A stretch of 32,636 bases of DNA from an uncultured Saprospiraceae bacterium (GTDB lineage: Bacteria > Bacteroidota > Bacteroidia > Chitinophagales > Saprospiraceae): the NCBI GenBank assembly GCA_938010715.1, contig CALLVG010000238.1:1-32636 (forward strand), written 5' to 3'. Within the stretch, counting starts at the first letter, position 1; each line of letters begins with the position of its first letter. A model generated the notes under the pieces. The model was not told the origin of the DNA. It did no database searches and was given only the letters and a program-made list of their open reading frames with translations. Positions 26,110-32,636 of the stretch are shown here, piece after piece. Position numbers and translations under genes: made by a program.

Positions 26110-28761
26110 TTAAAATCCTTCAATGTATTCTTCGTCATCGTCGTCCTCAATTGGTACTTCCTTTACTTTAGGTTTTTCCTTTTTGGGCGTAACCTTTTTG
26201 ATAGAAGCGGTACCTATTTTGCCACTCCCTGAGAAAATATCTCTTCTCTCTTCTTCAGAGGATTGTTCCAATAATTGTATTGGCCCAAACTGGCGTTCCA
26301 ATTCTTTTTGTACTCTTTTCTTTAAAACGACGCTTCGCTCCAATGCTTTCTTTACAGAACGTTTGCTCATCTGAACATTATAATCATCGTCATCGTTGAG
26401 GTCGCCTTTTATTTTATAAAATAAATTTAGCCAACCTCGTTTTTTGGAAGGTTGAGGATCTAATTTAGGATTATGTCGTTTGAGGCGATTGAGGAGTACT
26501 TGTCCTGCATTGACTTTTACATTATAATCAACATTTTGCTCGAAAGTATGCGTTCCCGATACTTCTAAATTGACGGCATTGCTACGCACAAACATGGCAG
26601 GAATATAGACTTTTCCCTTTTGTACTTGAAACCAGTTTTCAACATCCACAAATTTGATCTTTTGCAAGTCTTTCATTTTGATGATAGTTGAAAAGTCTTC
26701 TAACATTTCAAAATCCTTTAACTCTCCATCGGTGATTCCAAGACCAGCAAAAACAGTTAGGTCATCGTATAAAAACTCCCCTTTTTCGTCCCAAAATGCA
26801 TTGATAATCATTCGGGAGTTGAGCAAACCAGAAACATTTTCTGCTTTCAAAAATTCCTGACCAAAGTTTTCTGATTGTCTGAAAAATTCGTGTGCATCAA
26901 TTTCATCGCATTTGATTTTAGCATTCAGATATGGTTCTTTTTCAATGAAAAATTTTCCATTCATATCAATGAGGCCATCCATAGCGCTTGCTTCTCCTTT
27001 GATGGTAACCTCATTGTTGTCAAATACAATTGTTCCTTCAAAATCTTCTCCTTCAATTTTATTATAGTTGAAATTGTCAATTGTTGCGTTGAAAGTACCT
27101 TTCAAAAAATTGGCTAAAAACTCACGATCCGCATTGACCTTCGTTTGTAATGAATCAACAACTTCTTTACTATCATCCTTTTGTTCTTCCGTCACAGCAG
27201 TCAAAGCCATTAGTCGATCTCCGTCAAATTCTTCTGCGTTTAAATCAGCTTTAAAAATCAATTCTGCTTTTTTCGTATTCAAAGAATCAGCAAACAATAC
27301 TGGGAGTAAATTTTCAAAATGCCCATTGAAAATGATTTCACTGCCAGCACCTTCGAGTTTCAATCCGTCCATTTTGAGGTCATTATCTTTGAGCAAGACT
27401 GATCCACGATCAAAGATCATTTTTTCGTCTTTGAAAATTAGAGAAGCATCATCCAAAATCATTTCACCTGAGGCTTCAACTCGGTCAATCCTTGATGTAC
27501 TCAGCATGTTTTTGTATTTTCCTCTGATAGCCAAGTTTTTGATTTCCACCTCGCCACGACCACCGGTAATATTTGGATTGTCAAAAAGTTTATAAACTGA
27601 CTTCATCGGAATAGCTCCGTCCAATTTGAAATCAATTCTTGGGTCATCCGCGTTATTTACTTTTAATTTAAGTTCAATCAACTCCCGATTAAAATATCCT
27701 TTGAAATTCTTGATTTCGAAAAGCGTACTTGATGCTTTTCTGTACTCGCCATTCGTAAAACGCGCTGAGAAGGAAACATCTTTCAAATCATCTTCCAATC
27801 GTGGGCTGGTTATACGCCCATCTTTCAAAATGAATTTAGTATTGATATTAGGATTGGATTTATTACTCAAGCGCCCTTTTATAATAGATTCAAAAAGAAA
27901 CTTTCCGGTTCCAGAAAAGTCATTGAGTGGTTCCAGATATTGCTCTGGCAAAAGCTGAATAATAGACCCTAACTTCCCTTCGCTACAAGTAATGGCTATA
28001 TCAATATCAGTTTCATTACTTTTGGCTTCGTTGTCAACAAATCCATCTACCTTAAAAACATTGCCATCAATAGCGACGTCCAATTTTTCAAATTCATAAT
28101 ATCCTTGTTCGCTATTGACATGGAGTTTTGCATCGTATGTGATTTCTTTTCCGACCAAATAACGAAACTCTCCCATGTCCACAAATCGAGAAATCATATC
28201 GGCATTACTCGTCAATTCAAATTTTGTAGAAGAAAATTCTCCAGAAAAAACAGCATTTTCTAATATGATAACAGCTTCTTGTTCGGTGCGTTTGTCTTCA
28301 TAGATTAATTCCATGTTTTTTAAAGTCGCTTCTTTCAACGAGATTGCCATATCTCCTCCATCATCACTTTCTCCTGATTTTATAATGTCATAATTTGATT
28401 TTCCTCTTTTGTTAAAAACGATCATTAGAGCGCCATCTTCTATCTGCACTTCTTTGATGTTCATTTTTGTTTTGAAAAGGCTAAAGAATCCCAACTTGAA
28501 ACCAATAGATTTTGCTTGTAAAAGATTCTTTTTTCGGGTGTCTTTGACGACGACATCTATCAATTCGGCAGAAACATTAGGAAATCCACCGAAGAAATTC
28601 AAGTCAAAATCCTTTACGGTGAGTTCTGTTTTCAAAGATTTATTAACTTCCGTAATGATTTTGTCTCCGATCTCTTTTTCAAAGAATGCAGATAAAACCA
28701 CCGTCGCTATTAGAAATAGGAGGAAAAAGACACCAAAACCGATAAGAATTTTTCTAATCAT
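26110..28761 (-). CDS. AsmA family protein
   Basis: N-terminal TM helix, then KEIGDKIITEVNKSLKTELTVKDFDLNFFGGFPNVSAELIDVVV; long beta-rich protein with C-terminal ADDP/GAIPMKSVYK-type repeats and acidic tail; AsmA-like C-terminal region. Confidence 0.85.
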   Translation of the reverse strand: MIRKILIGFGVFFLLFLIATVVLSAFFEKEIGDKIITEVNKSLKTELTVKDFDLNFFGGFPNVSAELIDVVVKDTRKKNLLQAKSIGFKLGFFSLFKTKMNIKEVQIEDGALMIVFNKRGKSNYDIIKSGESDDGGDMAISLKEATLKNMELIYEDKRTEQEAVIILENAVFSGEFSSTKFELTSNADMISRFVDMGEFRYLVGKEITYDAKLHVNSEQGYYEFEKLDVAIDGNVFKVDGFVDNEAKSNETDIDIAITCSEGKLGSIIQLLPEQYLEPLNDFSGTGKFLFESIIKGRLSNKSNPNINTKFILKDGRITSPRLEDDLKDVSFSARFTNGEYRKASSTLFEIKNFKGYFNRELIELKLKVNNADDPRIDFKLDGAIPMKSVYKLFDNPNITGGRGEVEIKNLAIRGKYKNMLSTSRIDRVEASGEMILDDASLIFKDEKMIFDRGSVLLKDNDLKMDGLKLEGAGSEIIFNGHFENLLPVLFADSLNTKKAELIFKADLNAEEFDGDRLMALTAVTEEQKDDSKEVVDSLQTKVNADREFLANFLKGTFNATIDNFNYNKIEGEDFEGTIVFDNNEVTIKGEASAMDGLIDMNGKFFIEKEPYLNAKIKCDEIDAHEFFRQSENFGQEFLKAENVSGLLNSRMIINAFWDEKGEFLYDDLTVFAGLGITDGELKDFEMLEDFSTIIKMKDLQKIKFVDVENWFQVQKGKVYIPAMFVRSNAVNLEVSGTHTFEQNVDYNVKVNAGQVLLNRLKRHNPKLDPQPSKKRGWLNLFYKIKGDLNDDDDYNVQMSKRSVKKALERSVVLKKRVQKELERQFGPIQLLEQSSEEERRDIFSGSGKIGTASIKKVTPKKEKPKVKEVPIEDDDDEEYIEGF

Positions 28762-28868
28762 AAGACTTAAAATAAGGGAAATCCAAAATTAGCCAAAAGG
28801 AACTTTATACACGAAATCAAACGTTAGAAATAAAATAAATATTTTTTTAAAAAATAATTGGTTTGAAC

Positions 28869-28899
28869 TTGCACTAAACTAATAGTAAAACTATATTTG
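28869..28899 (+). promoter_or_regulatory. Bacteroidota sigma-A-type promoter upstream of the tRNA-like array
   Basis: TTG (28869-28871), 20-nt spacer, TATATTTG (28892-28899), matching the TTG-N19-21-TAnnTTTG consensus. Confidence 0.7.
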
Positions 28900-28963
28900 C
28901 ACCCGCTTCGAAAGAGGGGCGAAAAGTACTTTAAAAAAAGTAGGACTTTTAGTCCAAAAATAA

Positions 28964-29037
28964 GGGCAATTAGCTCAGTTGGTTCAGAGCATCCCGATTT
29001 TAATCGGGAGGGTTTGGATGAGTCGAGTACAATTTGT
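28964..29037 (+). pseudogene. tRNA-Val-like copy A: intact 5' half, palindromic anticodon arm, degenerate 3' half
   Basis: GGGCAATTAGCTCAGTTGGTTCAGAGCA is identical to the tRNA-Val 5' part; then TCCCGATTTTAATCGGGA; the T-arm and acceptor 3' strand are decayed. The 3' boundary is approximate. Confidence 0.7.
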
Positions 29038-29051
29038 CAACCTTATTATAA

Positions 29052-29126
29052 GGGCAATTAGCTCAGTTGGTTCAGAGCACCTCGTTTACACCGAGGGGGT
29101 CGGAGGTTCGAATCCTTCATTGCCCA
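29052..29126 (+). tRNA. tRNA-Val (anticodon TAC)
   Basis: GGGCAAT TA GCTC AGTTGGTTCA GAGC A CCTCG TTTACAC CGAGG GGGTC GGAGG TTCGAAT CCTTC ATTGCCC A: full cloverleaf, T33, anticodon TAC. Confidence 0.95.
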
Positions 29127-29163
29127 CTTTAAAGGCTTCCCGTTTGGGAAGCCTTTTTTTGTA
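29127..29163 (+). terminator. Terminator after tRNA-Val
   Basis: AAAGGCTTCCCgtttGGGAAGCCTTTTTTT. Confidence 0.85.
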
Positions 29164-29183
29164 TATGGAGTCTTGGGATTTAC

Positions 29184-29260
29184 TGGCAATTAGCTCAGCT
29201 GGTTCAGCGCATCCCGAATTAATTCAGGAGAGTCGTGAGGTTCGAATCCTACATTGCCCA
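29184..29260 (+). pseudogene. tRNA-Val-like copy C with palindromic anticodon arm
   Basis: TGGCAAT TA GCTC AGCTGGTTCA GCGC A TCCCGAATTAATTCAGGA GAGTCG TGAGG TTCGAAT CCTAC ATTGCCC A. 1:72 mismatch, D-stem and T-stem mismatches, 18-nt arm in place of the 17-nt anticodon arm. Confidence 0.8.
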
Positions 29261-29310
29261 CATAAAAGGCTTCCCATTTAAAGATTTTTTGTTTTTAATA
29301 CATTTGCAAA

Positions 29311-29562
29311 ATGTACCACACCTACATCTTATATTCAAAGCAATTGGATAAATATTACATCGGTGCATGTGGAACTGATGTAAGCCGCCGCCTTCAAGAG
29401 CACCTTTGGAAACACAGTGGTTTTACTTCAAAAGCCAAGGATTGGGAAATAAAGCACGTAGAAGATTACGAAACAAAAGAATTAGCGTATGATAGAGAAC
29501 GACAAATCAAGAAGTGGAAATCAAGAAAAATGATAGAGGCATTGATAAGAAAGGGCAATTAG
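29311..29562 (+). CDS. GIY-YIG nuclease family protein (UPF0213/URI-like)
   Basis: MYHTYILYSKQLDKYYIGACGTDVSRRLQEHLWKHSGFTSKAKDWEIKHVEDYETKELAYDRERQIKKWKSRKMIEALI: YILYS...YYIG motif, R..EH, E..A..RE..IKKW. Its TAG stop (29560-29562) lies inside tRNA-like copy D. Confidence 0.93.
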   Translation: MYHTYILYSKQLDKYYIGACGTDVSRRLQEHLWKHSGFTSKAKDWEIKHVEDYETKELAYDRERQIKKWKSRKMIEALIRKGN

Positions 29563-29629
29563 CTCAGTTGGTTCAGCGCATCCCGAATTAATTCGGGAGA
29601 GTCGTGAGGTTCGAATCCTTCATTGCCCA
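29553..29629 (+). pseudogene. tRNA-Val-like copy D with perfect 18-bp palindrome in place of anticodon arm
   Basis: GGGCAAT TA GCTC AGTTGGTTCA GCGC A TCCCGAATTAATTCGGGA GAGTCG TGAGG TTCGAAT CCTTC ATTGCCC A; acceptor stem fully paired, palindrome at 29581-29598. Confidence 0.85.
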
Positions 29630-29666
29630 CTTTAAAGGCTTCCCATTAGGGAAGCCTTTTTTTGTA
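29630..29666 (+). terminator. Terminator after tRNA-like copy D (duplicate of the tRNA-Val terminator)
   Basis: CTTTAAAGGCTTCCCattaGGGAAGCCTTTTTTTGTA; near-identical to 29127-29163. Confidence 0.85.
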
Positions 29667-29671
29667 GAATT

Positions 29672-29750
29672 GTAGCACAGGCATTCTTACCGTGAAAATT
29701 GTTTAGTGCTATCTCAAATCATCGTTTACAGGCAGGAATGCCCGTACTAC
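29672..29750. repeat. Second member of the GTAGCACAGGCATTC palindromic repeat family
   Basis: GTAGCACAGGCATTC...GGCAGGAATGCCCGTACTAC inverted ends; same family as 9757-9821 with a longer, diverged centre. Confidence 0.7.
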
Positions 29751-29751
29751 A

Positions 29752-29792
29752 AAAAAAATACCTCGCAGTAATCACTACGAGGTATTTTTTAT
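29752..29792. terminator. Hairpin terminator between the convergent repeat region and the S9 peptidase
   Basis: AAATACCTCGcagtaatcactaCGAGGTATTTTTT. Confidence 0.75.
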
Positions 29793-31829
29793 TTACGGCT
29801 TATTGGAATCATCATCATCCTTCAACCACTTATCCAACCAACTGAAATACTCTCGATGCCAAAGCAAACCATTTTGTGGTTTTTGTACCCAGTGTCCTTC
29901 GTCTGGGAAATATAAAAAACGGCTCGGCACTCCTTGTAATTGAGCAGCTTGAAATGCTTGCATTCCTTCTCCGATCGGAACTCTGAAATCTTTTTCTCCA
30001 TGGATTACTAAAATTGGTGTATCCCAATTTTGAACATATTTATGAGGAGAATTTTTCATGTACTGTTCTTTCATTTTTGGATCCCAGTAGGCACCTCCAA
30101 TATCTTTGTTAGCAAAAAACATCTCTTCGGTTGTTCCATACCAGCTCTCTAAATTGAAAAGCCCACAATGAGAAATAAAACTCTTGAATCGCTTGTTATG
30201 ATTGCCTGCCAACCAATAAACAGAGTAACCACCAAAACTTGCTCCTACTGCTCCCAAGTTATCTTCATCGACATAAGGTTCTTTTGCTGCTTCATCAATC
30301 GCAGACAGATAATCTTTCATCGCTTGACCTCCCCAATCACCACTGATTTGGTCATTCCATTCTCTACCGAATGAAGGCAAACCACGTCTATTTGGCGCTA
30401 CGATAATGTAATCATTCGCCGCCATCAATTGAAAGTTCCAACGATAAGACCAAAATTGACTTACGGCTGCTTGAGGGCCACCTTGACAATAAAGCAGCGT
30501 TGGATATTTTTTCTTTGGGTCGAAGTTAGGTGGATAAATCATCCAAACGAGCATGTCTTTTCCATCAGTTGTTTTGACCCAAGTTTCCTTTACATCGCCC
30601 ATTTTGATATTGTCTAACATCGGTTTGTTGGTGAAAGTCAATTGAGTTTCTTTACCTGTTTTTGCATCAACGCGATACAATTCATGTGGCATTGACATCG
30701 AACATTTACGACCAATTAAGGACTTTTTGTTTGCGGGGATCACGTCATAATAATTATGCGTTCCTTTAGTCACCAATTTGAACTTCTTGCTCACTACATC
30801 AATCACTGCCATCTGATTGGTTGCCTTTTCGCCGGTAAGGCAATAGATTTTTTTAGAGTCTTTCGACCAATGCGGATGATTACATGCTCTGTCTAACCCA
30901 GCAGTTAGTTCGGTTTTATTTTTGGTTTGAAAATCGTAGATGAAAATTCGATTTCTATCACTTTCAAAACCATCTTCTTCCATGCTATTCCAAGCGACAT
31001 ATCGACCATCGGGAGAGAAGGCTGCTTCCATGTCGTAGCCATCCATTCCTTTCGTCAGATTGGTTGTTTCTTTTGTTTTTAAATCATAAACGTAAACATC
31101 TGAATTGGTGCTGACGGTGTAATCTTTTCCTGCTTTCTTTTTACAAGCATAAGCGATTTTAGTACCATCATGATTCCAAGTAATTTGCTCCATTCCTCCA
31201 AAAGGATTGATTGGTGCGTCAAATGGTTCATTCATGATATTTGTTGCTTCGCCTGTTAACTTGCCATTTTCGTAAGAAGCAATGAAAATATTACTATTAG
31301 CCATATCATCCCAACTTGACCAGTGTCGATACATTAAGTTATCAATGATTTTTGCCTCTGTTTTTGGTAAGTCATCATATTTCTCATTGGCATGTTGACC
31401 ATATTTCACATCACGAATAAACAAAACATGCTTACCGTCAGGAGAATATTTGAAGCCATTCATTTGTTCGTCGCTGACCTTTCTTTGGCGTATTCCTGTA
31501 CTGGTCATTTCCCAAAGATTTCCATCTTTTAAGAAGCCGATTCTTTTGCCATCAGGATGGTAAGCACCATTGTATTCGCTTCCCTCAAACTCAGTGAGTT
31601 TAATCGATCTTCCTCCCTTGGACGGAACGAGGTATAAATCACGATTGCTTGTTTCTGAGGCGACATCATAACGGGTCACTCCATATAAAACAGATTTTCC
31701 ATCAGGGGAAACATCGTCTAATGAAACGCGGCCAAGGTCCCAAAGTCCTTCGGGCGTCAGGCGGCCATCTTGAGCAAATACTACTGAAATTAGTAGTGTA
31801 AAAATTAAAGTTGAAAAAATGTTCTTCAT
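29793..31829 (-). CDS. S9 family peptidase (prolyl oligopeptidase/acylaminoacyl-peptidase-like), secreted
   Basis: Signal peptide; WD40-like/TolB beta-propeller repeats (FSPDGRYVAW, YSPDGKHVLF); catalytic GASFGG, HGEKDFRVP, DEGHWV. Confidence 0.93.
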   Translation of the reverse strand: MKNIFSTLIFTLLISVVFAQDGRLTPEGLWDLGRVSLDDVSPDGKSVLYGVTRYDVASETSNRDLYLVPSKGGRSIKLTEFEGSEYNGAYHPDGKRIGFLKDGNLWEMTSTGIRQRKVSDEQMNGFKYSPDGKHVLFIRDVKYGQHANEKYDDLPKTEAKIIDNLMYRHWSSWDDMANSNIFIASYENGKLTGEATNIMNEPFDAPINPFGGMEQITWNHDGTKIAYACKKKAGKDYTVSTNSDVYVYDLKTKETTNLTKGMDGYDMEAAFSPDGRYVAWNSMEEDGFESDRNRIFIYDFQTKNKTELTAGLDRACNHPHWSKDSKKIYCLTGEKATNQMAVIDVVSKKFKLVTKGTHNYYDVIPANKKSLIGRKCSMSMPHELYRVDAKTGKETQLTFTNKPMLDNIKMGDVKETWVKTTDGKDMLVWMIYPPNFDPKKKYPTLLYCQGGPQAAVSQFWSYRWNFQLMAANDYIIVAPNRRGLPSFGREWNDQISGDWGGQAMKDYLSAIDEAAKEPYVDEDNLGAVGASFGGYSVYWLAGNHNKRFKSFISHCGLFNLESWYGTTEEMFFANKDIGGAYWDPKMKEQYMKNSPHKYVQNWDTPILVIHGEKDFRVPIGEGMQAFQAAQLQGVPSRFLYFPDEGHWVQKPQNGLLWHREYFSWLDKWLKDDDDSNKP

Positions 31830-31891
31830 GGTTGTTGATTGATGTTTTTATCAAAATCATTGTTTAATTAGAAATGGTTTGTTGGGTAAAG

Positions 31892-32023
31892 TTTCATAGC
31901 ACCTTGCTTTCGCAAGGTGTTGGAATCGAGATATAGGAAGGCTTTAACTGAACATATGCCTGTTCGGCTAAAGCCTTTTACCCTCTTAAATTGAACACCA
32001 AGCTAAAGCATGGTGCTATGAAA
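31892..32023. repeat. Long nested hairpin repeat with TTTCATAGCACC / GGTGCTATGAAA terminal arms
   Basis: Outer 12-bp perfect inverted repeat (31892-31903 / 32012-32023); inner hairpins CACCTTGCtttcGCAAGGTG and AAGGCTTTA...TAAAGCCTT. Confidence 0.75.
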
Positions 32024-32059
32024 AGGTTATTTTGCTTAAAAGCAGTGTCTTTAACTTAC

Positions 32060-32636
32060 TTATGCGTTATCTACTTTCTTCATTCGAATGATTACCGACT
32101 TCGAAATTGGCGTTTCACTTTTGGTCGCATATTTATCAAAAGGAATTAACGGATTGGCTTCTGGAAAATAGGTGCCAATACACCGACGTGGAATATCATA
32201 AGCCACGACATAAAACTTAGGAGCAATACGTTCTACCTCTTCATAATTACTTGTCAAATCTACAAAATCACCTTCTTTCAAATTGGCGGCTGCCATATCA
32301 TCAGGGTGCATCATGACGACTCGGCGACCATTGTAAATTCCTCTATAGCGATCATCTAATCCGTAAATAGTCGTGTTGAATTGATCATGACTTCGGATAG
32401 TCATCATCAAATATTCATCTTCATTGAGGTTGTGTTCCGCAACTTGATTTATAGTGAAATTCGCTTTGCCAGTGGCGGTTTTAAAATTACCATCTCGTGC
32501 ACCATTCGGTAAATAAAATCCACCAGGTTTGCGAACACGTTCATTGTAATTTTCAAAACCAGGAATGGTATTCTCAATTGCTTCTCGAATGCGATCATAA
32601 TCTTCCACGAGGGCAGTCCAATCTGTCTTTGTATTT
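32060..32636 (-). CDS. Molybdopterin-dependent oxidoreductase, FdhF/YdeP-like, C-terminal part (5' end off window)
   Basis: Frame stays open to the window edge beyond the listed start. LMMTIRSHDQFNTTIYGLDDRYRGIYNGRRVVMMHPDDMAAANLKEGDFVDLTS matches the molydopterin dinucleotide-binding domain of FdhF/YdeP proteins. Confidence 0.88.
   Translation of the reverse strand, partial: NTKTDWTALVEDYDRIREAIENTIPGFENYNERVRKPGGFYLPNGARDGNFKTATGKANFTINQVAEHNLNEDEYLMMTIRSHDQFNTTIYGLDDRYRGIYNGRRVVMMHPDDMAAANLKEGDFVDLTSNYEEVERIAPKFYVVAYDIPRRCIGTYFPEANPLIPFDKYATKSETPISKSVIIRMKKVDNA

Noticed and set aside
27068-27595. 175-aa plus-strand ORF antisense to the AsmA-like gene
   Set aside because: Ser/Lys-rich shadow ORF on the opposite strand of a well-supported 883-aa CDS.
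28979-29281. 100-aa ORF MVQSIPILIGRVW...AISSVGSEHLVYTEGVGGSNPSLPT...
   Set aside because: It is the translation of tRNA-Val and the tRNA-like copies (AISSVGSEHLVYTEGVGGSNPSLPT is a well-known tRNA read-through artefact).
1-32636. CRISPR array, prophage, integron, restriction-modification or toxin-antitoxin module
   Set aside because: No regularly spaced direct repeats, phage structural genes, integrase, methylase/REase pair or TA pair seen in either strand.

Overview
A roughly 32.6 kb Bacteroidota-type (probably Saprospiria-like; inference) chromosomal window. Evidence for the lineage includes a T9SS gliding-motility C-terminal domain, SprB repeats, and TTG/TAnnTTTG promoters. Most genes are housekeeping: partial aspartokinase (thrA-like), alkaline phosphatase, lpxK, a DUF3137-like protein, fused msrB-msrA, uvrA, an SRAP/YedK protein, archaeal-type proS, a FadL-like porin, a THUMP methyltransferase, hutI, prs, YpdA-like, AsmA-like, an S9 peptidase and a partial molybdopterin oxidoreductase. 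The most unusual locus is about 28.87-29.67 kb. It has one canonical tRNA-Val(UAC) surrounded by three tRNA-like copies whose anticodon arm is replaced by an 18-nt palindrome (TCCCGAATTAATTCGGGA type). A small GIY-YIG nuclease ORF sits between two of these copies, and its stop codon lies inside the downstream one. Other accessory signals are: an IS remnant bounded by a 14-bp inverted repeat that supplies the end of msrBA, an interrupted small lipoprotein ORF, several palindromic intergenic repeat families, a four-helix-bundle (S23/IVP) cassette flanked by inverted repeats, a charge-bipolar Ser/Arg-rich secreted protein, and a 1.56-kaa SprB-repeat adhesin with a cohesin-like domain. All calls come from reading the sequence; no database search was run.
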